Shown here piece by piece: positions 11,169 to 23,730 of a stretch of DNA of 64,000 nucleotides. The notes under the pieces are model-generated. The model searched no databases. It saw nothing but the letters and a program-made list of their open reading frames with translations, and was not told where the DNA came from. The position numbers were made by a program, and so were the translations under genes. The stretch comes from Buddleja alternifolia (taxonomy: Eukaryota; Streptophyta; Magnoliopsida; Lamiales; Scrophulariaceae): contig CM033400.1 of the NCBI GenBank assembly GCA_019426215.1, positions 17,468,568 to 17,532,567 on the forward strand. Direction: 5' to 3'. Positions within the stretch are counted from its first letter, which is position 1; each line of letters begins with the position of its first letter.

Positions 11169-14100
11169 GTGCTTCGGTTAATTTTATTTTTCTTTTCTCC
11201 CATCATGGCTAATGTTGATGATTCCTCCTCCGCTACCGAAACCGAAATCTCAATCCCAAAATCCGCCCCCCTTCACCCTTGTCTTACCGCCGGTAATGTT
11301 CAAACATCTTTTGGTTTTAAATTAACCGATTCTGATTCTAATTACAAACTTTGGCGAGGTATGTTTATGGATTTATGCCGCAGTTATTCTGTTTTTAATC
11401 ATCTTTCTGCTCAATCGAAGCCTTTAAATGATAACGATGAACAATGGTTTTCTATTGACTCCACTATAAAACGTTGGTTTTACTCATCTATTGATCTCAA
11501 GCTTCTTAAAAATTTAGATTTGGAATATGCAACCTCCCATGACTTATGGCTTGCAATTGAAGAAAACTTTCGAAACAATAAACCTTCCCGCTCTCTTCAA
11601 ATTAATGAGCGTTTTCGCAACCTTCAAAAAGGCTCTCTCACAATTTCTCAGTACTGTCAAGAGATGAAATTTTTAGCCGATAATCTCGCCGACCTTGACA
11701 GTCCAATTAAAGAACAAGATTTAATCTGACAACTTTTACAAGGCCTTCCCGAGTCTTATCTTCCTCTTGTCACTGTCGTCACTACAAAAACGCCCCTTCC
11801 CTCGTTCTCCGAAATTCGTAATCTTCTCTTAATCTATGAAGCTCGTGAAACTCGCTTCACCTCTAATTCCCCATCTACAAATTCGTCCACTGTCCTCTTT
11901 TCTCAAAACTCTTCCCAAACCACTAACCGAAACACGTATCATAATAATGGTCGCAGTCGTGGTAGGGGTACCGGCCGGTTTCAAAGTCGTGGTCGTGGAC
12001 ACTATAACGGATCTAACCAACAGGGGTTCAAAAATAATTTTTCTCCAACTCATAATTTTTCTAACGGATTTTCTCTTCAGCTCGTTCAAAATAGCCCCCA
12101 CGGTCAGCGCATTTTGGGCCAATTCGCCCCCCCTAATAATTTCTTTGCAGGCGGCCCAGCTCCAGCAAGTTCCCAGCAGGCGAATTGGGCTTCTTCCCAT
12201 CAGCCCATCTCGCATGCCCCTGTCCAGCAGCCTTCTCCAGCAGCGCCTTGGGCCAGCAATCTTCAGCCCATATCCGCGCCCCAGCAGCAACAGCCCAGCT
12301 CCAGCGCTCCTTCGCCTGGGCCTGGCCTTCTCGGCCCTGCCCCTATTTGGGCCCCTCATCAGGCCTTTTCAGCCGGCTCCTCTACTCCTCAGCCCACAGA
12401 TATTTCTTCACTGTTTCAGACCATGCGTCTTTCTCCACCCGACGATCAATGGTATTTGGACACGGGAGCTAGCTCTCACATGACACCAAACCCAGGTAAA
12501 TTATTTAATATCGTACCTAATAGTATTTCTAATTCTATTACTGTTGGTAATGGTGCTGTTCTTCCTATTATTTCTGTTGGTTCTACTTCTTTTTCCTCCC
12601 CTAATCACTCTCTCAATCTTAATAATGTCCTCGTCTCTCCCTCCTTAGTCAAAAATCTTATCTCTGTTCGTCAATTTACTCGTGACAATAATTGTTCTAT
12701 TGAGTTTGACCCCGTCGGTTTTTCTTTAAAGGATCTTAGGACGGGCTCCATTATTCTCCGAAGTGACAGTGATGGTGATCTCTATCCTTTGCGACTCTCT
12801 TCCATCGCCCTCGCCACCTCTCACTCCAAACTCGATCCCTCCATCTGGCATCGTCGTCTCGGTCACCCCGGAGCTGCTATTTTTACCTTTCTTCATTCTA
12901 GAAACTTTATTTCATGTAATCACAACTATTCTCGTTCGCTTTGTCATGCCTGTCAGCTAGGCAAACATAAACGATTACCCTTTTTTAGTTCTTCTTCTGT
13001 TAGTTCTGGTTTGTTTGATCTTGTTCACTCGGATCTTTGGACCTCTCCGGTTTCTAGTTTTGGTGGTTTTAAATACTATATTTTATTTTTGGATGATTAT
13101 TCGCACTTTCTTTGGATTTTTCCTTTACGTCATAAATCTGATGCTTATCAAATTTTTTGTAATTTTTACTCCTACGTTCTCACTCAATTTAATTTTAAAA
13201 TCAAATCTTTTCAATGTGACCATGGAGGTGAATTTGATAATAAGTCATTTCACAATTTCTTTAACACCAATGGTGTCCAATTTCGTTTTTGTTGTCCACA
13301 CACTTCACAACAAAACGGGAAAGCCGAGAGAGCCATTCAAACTGTGAACAATATTATTCGAACCCTCCTTTTTCAAGCCTCTTTACCTCCGTCTTTTTGG
13401 GCAGAAGCGTTACATATGGCCGTTCATCTCCTGAATATTCTTCCCACCACTACCCTCTCCTATCACACTCCGTTTGAACTTCTCTATCACGTCGCCCCCA
13501 CGTATGACCACCTTCGTGTTTTCGGTTGTCTTTGTTATCCCAACCTCTCTGCCACCACTCCTAACAAACTCTCCCCTCGTTCCTCTGCTTGTATATTCCT
13601 CGGTTATCCATCTAACCATAAAGGATATAGGTGTCTCGATCCCACTTCCCATAAGATTATCCTTTCTCGACATGTTGTTTTTGATGAATCCGTTTTTCCT
13701 TTTCCCTCTTTTTCTCCCACTGTCTCTTCCCCTTCGTCTCCTTTTCTCTCATCCGACGATGATCCCCCCAATCTTTCCCCTTATGTCAAGCTGCCACGTC
13801 ATACCACCCTAGGCCCTTCTCTCAGTTTCTCGACTCCCACCTCAGCTTGCACGTCATCCTCCCCACCCTCTGCCCGTCCGACGCCACATCTCTTGCCCCG
13901 CCACCTGCCACGTCCCCTGCCGCGTCTGCCGCCTCGTCAGCAGCCCCATCACCTGCCACGTCATCATCCCCCCACCCGATTGCTCCTTCTTCTTCTCTTC
14001 ATCCTATGATTACTCGTTCTAAATCCGGTATCGTTCAACCACGCACTCTTTTAAACCTTTCCGCATCCCATTCTTGTACCGTTTCTCCTATTCCTCGCAC

Positions 14101-15638
14101 CTATACTCAAGCTCTTCGTGATCCTTTCTGGAAGGCTGCTATGGATGTTGAGCTCTCTGCTCTTCACTCCAATAGCACTTGGGATCTTGATCCTCCTCCC
14201 TCTAACGTTAACCTTGTTGGCTCTAAGTGGATTTTTCGTCATAAATTCCGCTCCGATGGTTCTCTCGAACGATACAAAGCTCGTCTTGTGGCTCAAGGTT
14301 TCACGCAACAACCCGGTATTGACTATGATGACACCTTTAGCCCCGTTGTCAAGCCCGCTACCATTCGTACCGTCCTTAGTCTTGTTCTTTCCCTTTCCTG
14401 GCCTCTCCATCAACTCGATGTCAAAAATGCCTTTCTTCATGGTCATCTTTCTGAATCTGTTTACATGAAACAACCCTCGGGCTACATGAACCTTCATTTC
14501 CTGATCATGTTTGTCTCTTGAAACATGCACTCTATGGTCTCAAGCAAGCTCCTCGTGCTTGGTATCATCGTTTTGCATCTTATCTCTCTTCTCTAGGTTT
14601 TACTAGTAGTAAATCTGATGCTTCTCTCTTTATCTTTCGCCAGGGTTCCTCCATTTCTTATCTCTTGCTTTATGTCGATGATATCGTCATCACTGCCTCT
14701 TCCTCTTCTCTTCTTTCTCATATTACACGTCTTCTCTCGTCTGAGTTTTCCATGACTGACCTTGGCCCCCTTCACTACTTTCTTGGCATTTCTGTTACTC
14801 GTTCTTCATCCGGCCTTTTTCTTTCTCAAGAAAAGTTTGCTCTCGAAATCCTCGAACGGGCTAACATGCTTACGTGTAATCCTGCTACTACTCCTGCTGA
14901 TTCTCAATCTAAGCTCTCTTCTTCTTCCTCTGCACCTTTCTCTGATCCTACTCTCTATCGTAGCTTTGTCGGTGCTCTTCAATATCTCACCTTCACTCGA
15001 CCTGACATTTCGTTTGCTGTTCAGCAAGTTTGCTTGTTCATGCATGATCCTCGTATTCATCACATGTCTGCTCTTAAACGTGTGTTTCGTTACATTCGCG
15101 GTACCATCTCTCATGGTCTTTCTCTTCGTCCTTCTTCTTCCACTCAGCTTATTGCTTACTCCGACGCTGACTGGGCTGGTTGTCCAGATACTCGTCGCTC
15201 TACCTCTGGCTACTGTGTTTTTCTAGGTGATAATCTTCTCTCTTGGTCCTCTAAACGTCAACATACTGTTTCTCGCTCTAGTGCTGAGGCTGAATATCGA
15301 GGTGTCGCCAACGCCGTTGCTGAAACCTCATGGCTTCGTAATCTTCTTCTTGAACTCCAATGTCCTCTTCACAAATCCACTCTCGTTTTCTGTGATAATA
15401 TTAGTGTTATTTATCTTTCTTCTACCTCGTACAGCACCAACGAACTAAACACGTAGAATTAGATTTACATTTTGTACGTGAGAAGGTTGCCTTGGGTGAG
15501 GTTCATGTGTTGCATGTTCCTTCGTCTCGCCAGTTTGCTGACATTTTCACCAAAGGCTTGCCGACGTCTCTTTTTCTTGATTTTCGTACCAGTCTCAACG
15601 TTCGTTCGCCTGCCGTTTCGACTGCGGGGGAGTGTTAG
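11169..15638 (+). pseudogene. copia gag-pol polyprotein, broken
   Basis: Gag runs from about 11205, with a basic RGRG-rich tail near 11955-12000. The protease motif DTGASSHM is at 12459-12482. The GAG-pre-integrase HRRLGHPG..C..C motif lies near 12850-12955. The integrase core shows HSDLW, DDYS and the DxxGGEF site at 13025-13240. Reverse transcriptase shows NAFLHG (14425) and YVDD (14670). RNase H shows DADWAG (15163), and the frame finally runs into the LTR start. Breaks: a TGA at 11727-11729 where an Arg CGA is expected, and frame changes near 13830-14000, 14483-14490 and 15425. No zinc knuckle is evident in Gag. Confidence 0.9.
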
Positions 15639-15785
15639 AGTTATTATTCTAGATGCATTATTACTTTCCTTATTAGTTTAGGTTTACCTTTATTGTTAGT
15701 TACCTTTTATATTATGTCTCTTGTAAACCTCTATATATACCTTTGATTATTAATGCAAACCTTAAGGGGAATTCATATTATAACA
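15633..15785 (+). repeat. copia 3' LTR
   Basis: Begins TGTTAGAG directly after the polypurine tract and ends ..TATAACA next to GTAAT. It carries a TATATATA promoter motif near 15732. Confidence 0.85.
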
Positions 15786-17489
15786 GTAATAGATAGACTC
15801 TATAGACAATCTTTTCCTTATAAATAAAGTTGATTTATTATGGCAGTCTTTATTCTTGTTTTATATCTTGCATATGTTAGAATGAAGTCCCTTGGGGTCA
15901 CACAGAGCTATGCTACGTCATCGCGCATTGGGAATGGCGATGATTGAATACGTCCATGAGGCTGTGATCCTTAAACAATGTTCCAAGTCATGAATAGATT
16001 TGTCGAGATCAGGGATATTGACAAAACCTAAAAGACCTGTTTGCATGATACATACTCTAGGGAGTGTACCTCGTTCCATAGGTACTGGCACAGTGAATAC
16101 CAATGTATGTACGAGGGTTCCTATTGGATATAGGTAAAACTGAACAACCCCGTGGAAGTTCCTTAAAAGGAATCCCAATCAAATCTAGAACTTCCGACGA
16201 TCGTGTAGTTTAAGAGTAATCCTCATGGACCTAAGATTTTATTGGATATCTTGTATATGATCCATCACGCTTTGGACTGCTCATGCTTTGTTAAGATCGC
16301 CATATGGGTATTTTGGGTGTGATCTGATCATATATGGAGATAAATGAGAATCAAGATGGGATCTGTCTCTAATAGAAGTATCAATGTATATCCTATGTTT
16401 ACAATGTAAGTTGACTAAGGGAATCTTCAGCCGAAGTAAGACTTCTAATGGGGAATCGACTTTCCTCGTTTAGAAGGCCAAAGTCAACTCTACTGTAAAT
16501 GGGAAACATAGTTATTAAGTTATTAGGGTTTCGACTAAACCTATATACCCTAGACTCAATCGGGAGATAATGACGGATTGATCTTACTTATGCAAGGATC
16601 ATGATTGTTAAAGGCGTATTTTTACTTAAATCGATTTTGTCTAGGCCTTTGTGGCCCATTGCTAGATAGTTACCACAATTTGTAGGTGTCTTGAATTAGT
16701 GTGGTGACTAATTCAAGACTTGATTAAATACGATTGTATTTAATCTTGTATTTCCATATTTGAAAAGTACACAAGTACTTTGGGAAAGTGTACCTACTAC
16801 TAGTGCATAATCGAACTTAAGGGTCATACACAAACTCCATAGAGTTTCCCCTTAAATTGTGAATTAATCAATTTGAAGAAATTGAGGAAATTGGAAAAGT
16901 ATGGTACTTTCCTAATTTGGAATATAAATTAATTAGTGAGGACTAATTAATATTGTTTAATTAATCTTACTGGATTAATTAATTAATGGACTTTCTATAG
17001 TTCAAGTAGTTTATTTAATTGGGTTGGACTCAAGTTAAATAAATGATATGGATAATTGGAAATTAATTAAAAGAATTGGATTTTTTGTAATTAATTAATT
17101 GGAGTCAAGAGTTAAATCAAGAGATTAAAATTTGGACTCCAAGACTTGCTAGAATGCGTGTGAGATGAGGTGAAGGGAAGAGGAATCCTTTCCTTCCTCA
17201 ACTACTTGATCAAAGGTAAGTCATTAGTTGACTTATGCAATCAAGGAAAGATAAGTTACTTGGTAACTAATTCAATTCCTTGGAGGATTATATATATATG
17301 GGAAATACAAATAAAATAGTATAATATATATATACAATGTATATACATGCTAGGCGTGTAGTGTATATGTATAAATATATATATTATTATTTAATATATA
17401 TTATGGAAGAATCCAAGATAAGAAAAATACTATATCTTGGAGATTAAGTTATTTCCTTATCTACAAACTCTTTTAGGGTTTGGATTCCA

Positions 17490-19054
17490 CCTCTATATAT
17501 ATGTGATTAAGTAAGAGAAAATAAGACCAACTGGGCATCTATAAGTCTATGAATACAAAAGTTAATTCTCTAAGGTACTAGAGGAGTTTGATACTTGTGT
17601 ACTAAAATAGTCTGCAAACCAATGATTTTCAACTGGGCAAATCACGAAAACTTGTATGATCTGAGTTTTGAAGAGAAAAGTGTCTGTTAATCACTAGAAG
17701 TAGTAAAGAACTCACATCATAGGTGCACTGATGGAGATAGTGGCACTCAGATATGACTCGCATCGATTCTGTTACATGGGTTTTCACTTTTTGATAATCA
17801 ATGACAAAATTGATTAAATTGTAATAGGTGTGTCTGAACTTTAGACTTGAGGAATCGAATTGAAGGTATACTTGTGAAATTAGATTTGTCATTAGAATAG
17901 TTAGACCTAATTCACCATTTGGTGGGGTCAACCTCGAACGGCGACCTAATGAGCAAGTAGTAGTCTTGACTGATATCCAATATGAGATTCGTTCTCTTTA
18001 AGGTGAACGAGGAATTATCCTATGCATTTATAAGTAAGTTAGATCTTAAAGTCTTTGGCCAAAGCATTAACTGATCTAAACTTATTATAAATATAGCTTA
18101 GTGTCAAGTTAGTGAGTTTGATCAAAAACTACGACTCTCACTTGACCGGGATAAGGAAACGAAGAGTTTATATTCACGCGGTATTTACAATAGGAAAGGT
18201 AAAAATGATCCAATCACTTCATCTTATTTGGGTAAAAAATATGGACCACTTGATTGGCTAGGTGGAACCCATATTCAATGGAATTCTCTCATTGTCAAAT
18301 ATAGATGAACATAAAGAGTCACGCTTAAAAAGAAAAAACCGATGGAAAATATGGTATATTTCTTGTGGCAATATTTTAAGTATTGGATACTTAAAATTAA
18401 TTAAATGGAAATAGTTATTTGAAGAAATAAGTTAATTCATTTATAATTTAATTAATATGTTATTTCTTGGAGAAATAAAATTAATTAAATATCCTATCTA
18501 TTATTTAATTAGATTGAATTAATTAATTAAATAGTGGATTAAACTAAGCTCAAAGTGGTGCACCAAGTGGAACACCAAGGCCATTATGGACGGCCAAATA
18601 GGCGTCTAATGATGGGCTAACTAAGCCCAAGGTATTAACTTAAGTGATATAAATATATCACATTAGTTAATATCTAGGTCAGAAGTTACAATTAACTCTT
18701 GAGCCACAAGAAAGACTTCCTCTCCCTCCCTCTCTCTCTCTCTCTCCCCTAGCCGTCGGTCTCCACCAAGAAGAAGAAGGAGAATTTTTCTCATCAAGTT
18801 TTTCCAGCGAGACAATTTAGAGGCATGACTTTCGGACTGCTCGGATCATCAAGATCACAGCCGTAGTTATTCGCGAAGAAGTTGAAGGATTCAAGTTCGC
18901 GAGATTCTCCAACCACTTCGCTACAATGGGTAAATTTTTGTTTACTTTATCATATATACATCTGATAAAATTCCAGGATTGATCCTGTTATGGGAAAATC
19001 CACATAAAATTTTAAAATTCCATTTTCACTGTTTTTGGTTATTTTTCCCCAACA
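17490..19054 (+). repeat. LTR copy R, 5'-truncated
   Basis: This runs parallel to 20635-22491 in the same orientation. Shared landmarks are GCATCTATAAGTC (17536 and 20752), AGAGTTTGATACTT, CCACCTATTCAC-type blocks and ACTCTCACT..GGGATA (18130 and 21400). The copies share a tail with the ACAATGGGT block, GGGAAAATCC and a terminal ..CCCAACA. A (CT)n run and leader-like sequence lie near 18720-18760. No 5' TG end is visible. The bases after 19054 do not look like a tRNA primer site. Confidence 0.55.
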
Positions 19055-19459
19055 TAATTTTGCTCATGTGTTGAGCTTAATTACTCAAATCAAATATTCC
19101 TCACCTTTTCACATAAAGTCTAGATAGTTAAGTTTTAGATTCGTTCTATTGGCTAGCACCGAAAATAGGACGATTGGAGATTCGAGGAGGTGTGGATTAT
19201 TCTTTAGAGCTACGGTGATTGAAGCACTCTACTCGGAGATACGAAAGGCAACAAGTTCGTGGAACTTGTAGCGGGTTGAAAAAGATCCAACCGAAATAAA
19301 AAATTCGTTGTTGGTAATTGTTTCGCAATTTAATTTTGTTTATGAATTAATCGAGCCGATTAGATCCGTGCAGGAGTGTTTTATATTTATGCTATCATTT
19401 AGTGTAAAAATTTTAATCTTCCACTGAGTTAGTCACCCCGGAGATCACCCAACCCAACA

Positions 19460-20478
19460 CATGGTACGTACAAATCGAGGTTACTGTCTAGCAATGGGCC
19501 CCGAAGGCCTAGACACGAATGATATTAAGATACTTAACCTATCATAAGCATGATCCTCGTGTAAGCAAGATCCCTCTATCAAATTTCCCGGATTAGTATC
19601 TCGAGCAATGGCTTTAGTCAAAACTCTTACGATCCAATCTCTATGTTTTCTTCATTGCATGATATCGATTCTCGCAATCCAAATGAGGAAACACTCCGCT
19701 TCTTTGGATTGCCATACTTTGGCCAAAGTTTCCTTGAATCAATCCATTGAGCAAAACATTGGAAATGTCAGATTGAGCAATCCAAATGGGGAAACACTTC
19801 GCTTCTTTGGATTGCCATACTTTGGCCAAAGTTTCCTTGAATCAATCCATTGAGCAAAACATAGGAAATGTCTGATTAACTAAATCACCATCTTGGTCTC
19901 TCATGTACTTTAACACATAATCATACTATACCCAAGATATCCCATATGACGACTCGATAAGAAATCATGAGATAAGTCAAAGTATAATCGACTATACTCA
20001 AAGTAACCAATGGAACCTCAGGTCCATAAGGATTACTCTTACGCCTACGTGATTGTTTGGAACTTCCATATTCGATCAGGAAAACCATTTTAGGAATCTC
20101 CGGCGGGGTTGTTCAGTTCACTCAGTATCCCAATGAGAACCTTCGTACACATCTATGCTTATAGAACGAGGCACGTTCTCAAAGAACACATGTGTACAAG
20201 CGAGTCTTTTCAGGTCTTTGTCAATATCCCTCATCTTAACAGACCCTTTATCGACTTGGAACCTTTGAAAAATCACGACCTTGGAGACATATTCCATCAT
20301 CGTCATTCCAGATGTACGATGATGTCCCATAGTCATGTGTGATTTAAGAGACTTCGTTCTAAGCATATAAAGACAGTTATAAAATTAACTTTATTTATTA
20401 GAAAAGATTGTCTCATAAAGTCTATTACACAAAAATAGCACCCAAATAACTGGTGCGCCAGGCATCTACTCTATGATC
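19460..20478 (-). repeat. LTR-type repeat Q, inverted relative of P
   Basis: This is the reverse-complement relative of 10797-10848 plus 15786-16700. It lacks the copia insertion: GTGTAATAGACT reads straight through near 20426-20437. Transcripts crossing P and Q could fold back on each other. Confidence 0.55.
19674..19879. repeat. 103-bp tandem duplication
   Basis: Units at 19674-19776 and 19777-19879 begin GCAATCCAAATG and differ at only a few positions. It is internal to repeat Q and absent from repeat P, so it arose after the copies separated or was lost from P. Confidence 0.9.
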
Positions 20479-20633
20479 TCTTTCTAGCCGTGTTCATCAA
20501 GAGAAAAAGAGGAAGATTTCTCATTAAGATGTCTGCGTGGTGATTTAGAGGTGGTGCATATTCATCACTCTGGGTCAGAAATCAAGAGGGCGATTATTCC
20601 ACCGATGTTGTAGGAGCTTTGGGGATAGTATCC
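20479..20633 (+). repeat. LTR 3' fragment wedged between Q and S
   Basis: This resembles, in inverted orientation, 8640-8830, including the GTGGTGATTTAGAGGTGGTG block. Both sides are truncated by other repeats. Confidence 0.5.
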
Positions 20634-20634
20634 A

Positions 20635-22491
20635 TGTTGGGAATGTGCCCTCGATGCCAACGAGGAGTTAGAATATGAGGCACGATTTTATATTATACAA
20701 CCTCTAATTAATATAAAGACAATATTATGTTGTTCGTACAATTCTTGATGGCATCTATAAGTCTTAATGAACAACTAGTCCATGTGTGTCAAGGCAAACC
20801 TTCGCACTCCTTGAGGAGATGGGCACTGGAAGAGTTTGATACTTGATCACTTAAATCGTTCGCAAGTCGGAGAATCTCGATTGGGCATTGAGATTCGTAT
20901 AAGACTTGTATGACACATACTCTGACAAAGGAGTGCCATTCGAACACTATAGGATAGTGGGAGTTTGTGTCATAGATACATTGATGAAATTAGTGTATTC
21001 GAACACGGCTCGTAGTAATCCAATCACATGGGTTTTTACTCAGTGACTGTCAATGATTGGATTACTGATTATGAAGGTATGCGTGAGCCTTAGACCTGAG
21101 GAGTTACGGTCATAGTGTGCTTGTGACGTTGGATTCTGTCACTAGAGTAGTTGGGCCCAATTCACCCGTTGGTGGGGCCGACCTCGAAATGTGTTCCAAT
21201 GGGCAAGTAGCGTGTGAGGTGATTACCAAGATGGAATTCACTGTCTCGAAAATAAACGAGAAGTATCCTATGCGGTCATAGGTAAATGAGATTGAAAGTC
21301 TCTGGCCAGAGCTGATGAACTAACTCGTGTTTAGTGATTTCATATTACTATGATTGTTAAGCATAGCATTGAGTCTTGTGAGTTTGACATATTCCATGAC
21401 TCTCACTCGATCGGGATACGTCAGTGAAGGGCTTATACTCATACGGTATCATAATCTAGAGGTTCGTAATGATATAATCATTTTGTACTCAGTTGGGCTA
21501 CGATGTGGGGCCACGGTGCTGGCTATGTGTCACCCACATCCTTTGGTATCCTCCCATTGCCAATTGAGACGAATTTAGAGAGTCGCGCTATAAAAGAATA
21601 GACGGGAAAATCAAGTCTTGTATTTGGAGAGTGTTTTGGTAATTTGTCCTTGGGAAGGATGAATTAATTAATTGGACAAATTAATTTAATTAGTTGTTTA
21701 ATTGGATTAAACAATGGTAAATTAAATTAATTAGTTTGAATATTTAATTGACTAGGTTAATTAATTATTTAGACTAGAATAATAATTAATTATTTGATTA
21801 AATAATTAATATTGATTTAATCAATATATATTTAATTGGATTATATATTAATTGATTAAATTAATTGGACTAAGTTGACTGGGTCAACATAGCCCAATTG
21901 ATTGTCCAATGGCCTATATGGGCGTGTGTGTGTGATTCGGTGGGCTTAAGTTGAAGGATCCCAATTTATTTAATCCTCCAACACAAGCCAGATTATATAG
22001 TTGTAACAATTCACATAACTGAAATCCTCCACCAAAAATACAAAGCAGAGGAGAAAACGTTTTCTTCTTCTCTCTTCACAATCCACTCGATCTCACCTAG
22101 CCGCCATGGAGATTGGAGATGGAGATTTTTCGGAGTCAATTCTTACGTGATGATCTAGAGATGGTACAATTGAACCGTTGGAGAAGATTGAAGATTTGCG
22201 AGGATCAAAGTTGAATACGCGAAAAGGTAAGTTTTTCGTATTCATCTTTTTCATGATTAAAATCGACGAAAGCCACGAATTGATCTTGGTTTGGGATCTG
22301 GATCTGTTTTTCGTTTCCGCTGCACATGCCCTACAGGATTCCCAACAATACAACCACTTTTCTACAACGGGTAGAGTGAATCTAACTTCCTTTTTATTAT
22401 ATGCATTAAATCCAGATTGATCCTTTGATTGGGAAATCCAAATTTTCTTTTTGTTATACCATTTTCACTACTTTCTTTTAGTTTCCCAACA
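20635..22491 (+). repeat. LTR copy S (about 1.86 kb), apparently solo
   Basis: Starts TGTTGGGAATGTG and ends ..GTTTCCCAACA, giving TG..CA boundaries with complementary termini. hAT coding sequence begins directly after it, so its right border is exact. No internal retrotransposon coding sequence adjoins it. The flanking bases (ATCCA and AGTGT) do not form a target duplication, so its left partner has been rearranged. Confidence 0.65.
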
Positions 22492-23730
22492 AGTGTGAAG
22501 TATGTAAGAGGGTCAAAAGCGAGAATGATAAGATTTTTCGAGTGTGTGAAGCAGCTGGGTCTTAAAACGAGCAAAAAGTTGAAACAAGACATGCCTATTA
22601 TGTGGAACTCTACTTATTTGATACTTGATAGTGCAATCTTGTATCTACATGCATTTTGTCAATTGAGGTTTGTTGACTCTAATTATAAATGGTGTCCATC
22701 TCTTGAAAAGTGGGGTCAATTGCAAAATCTTGAAGTTTTTGAGACCTTTTCACGATATGACTGAGTTTTTCTCATAAAGTCAATACCCAACTGCAAATCT
22801 CTATTTTAGCAATGTTAGGGTATACAAATTCTCATACAAAAGAAGATGACAAATACCGACCTTGGCATAAGAAAAGTGGCAACAAACATGAAACCAAAAT
22901 TGGACAAATATTGGGAATCTTATAGTATTGTATTGACATTTGCTATCATTCTTGATCCCCGATATAAGCTTTCATTTGTCAAATTTTGCTATCGAAAAAT
23001 GGAACCTTTGACAGCTACTGAGAAAAGTTGTCTTTTAAGAGAACAAATGCAATTATTGTTTGGGGAGTATTTGCATGCATCCCCTTCAATGCATGAACGA
23101 TCTTCAATTTCGAGTTCAAATATTGAGTATGATGATGATATGGAAGAGGTGATGGATGTGAGTAATATTCCTTTGAAAATTGCATTATTTGTTCTTTTAA
23201 TTTTGATGTAAAGAAATTTATGTGTTACACTTTTTTGCAGGAGTTTGATACATATTTAAGTCAAGATGCAGATGCTAGAAGTCAATCACAATTGGAGTTA
23301 TACTTAAATGAGTCTCCACTTGATAGAAAACAATTTTCGAATCTTGATGTGCTCGATTATTGGAAAGGGAATAGTGCTATCCCAAACTTGCATTAATGGC
23401 TTGTGACATTTTGACTATTCCTATCACCACAGTTGCATCAAAATCTGCATTTCGCCATGGTGGTAGAATTATCGATAAGTTTCGTAGTTCAATTCTACCA
23501 GAGAATGCGGAAACAATTTTGTGTAGTCGAGATTGGCTCGAAGGTCCAATTTTCTCATATTATCTCTAATATTTGAGTTGCTTTTTGGTTTAACTTATTT
23601 GACTTACATTATAGTTTTCTCATTTCCTATTGCAGCTTATGATTCTGATAGTGAAGAAGAAGAGGGGCAACTCTCAACAGACATCGAGAAGTTGATTTTC
23701 GAGCTTGGCGGTACTTCAATTCAAAAGTAG
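22492..23730 (+). pseudogene. hAT transposase, C-terminal remnants (RICESLEEPER/DAYSLEEPER type)
   Basis: Three segments read in different frames. 22492-22764 has WNSTYLILDSA and related hAT core sequence. 22846-23158 has the LDPRYKL motif and a low-complexity acidic stretch. 23241-23553 encodes the C-terminal dimerisation region: ELYLNES, LDVLDYWKGN, ASKSAF and the CSRDWL end. A further acidic C-terminal piece lies at 23637-23730 after a probable intron. Frame changes near 22755 and a stop at 23395 break the protein. The domain order is that of domesticated-like plant hATs, but the breaks and transposon termini make this a dead transposase. The N-terminal part was lost where LTR copy S inserted. 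Confidence 0.85.

Larger units (their letters stand above)
10849..15785 (+). mobile_element. Ty1/copia retrotransposon, degenerate
   Basis: Short LTRs (about 143-153 bp) flank a gag-pol region with the copia domain order protease, integrase, reverse transcriptase, RNase H. A purine tract (CTGCGGGGGAG, 15622-15632) precedes the 3' LTR. GTAAT at 10844-10848 and 15786-15790 is the target duplication. The inverted relative of the target repeat carries the uninterrupted sequence, which confirms both boundaries. No canonical tRNA-Met primer site is seen behind the 5' LTR. The short LTRs suggest the Ale/Retrofit lineage (inference). Coding damage means it cannot move by itself. Confidence 0.9.
10797..16700 (+). 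repeat. LTR-type repeat P, split by the copia insertion
   Basis: The two pieces 10797-10848 and 15786-16700 form one repeat. Its inverted relative is at 19460-20478. Shared landmarks, inverted, are GTAGATGCC near 10803 and 20470, GACAATCTTTTC near 15805 and 20405, GGGGTTGTTCAGTT near 16140 and 20106, and the CCCATTGCTAGA block near 16657 and 19490. Divergence is considerable. It is probably an old LTR, but no terminal TG..CA pair was defined. Confidence 0.55.

Noticed and set aside
11829..12359. Long antisense ORF across the copia gag region
   Set aside because: It is a mirror of the proline/glutamine-rich gag coding sequence, with no domain of its own.
19055..20634. Idea that R and S are paired LTRs of one short element
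   Set aside because: The sequence after R is not a tRNA primer site, the interval is an inverted unrelated repeat (Q), and no target duplication is present.
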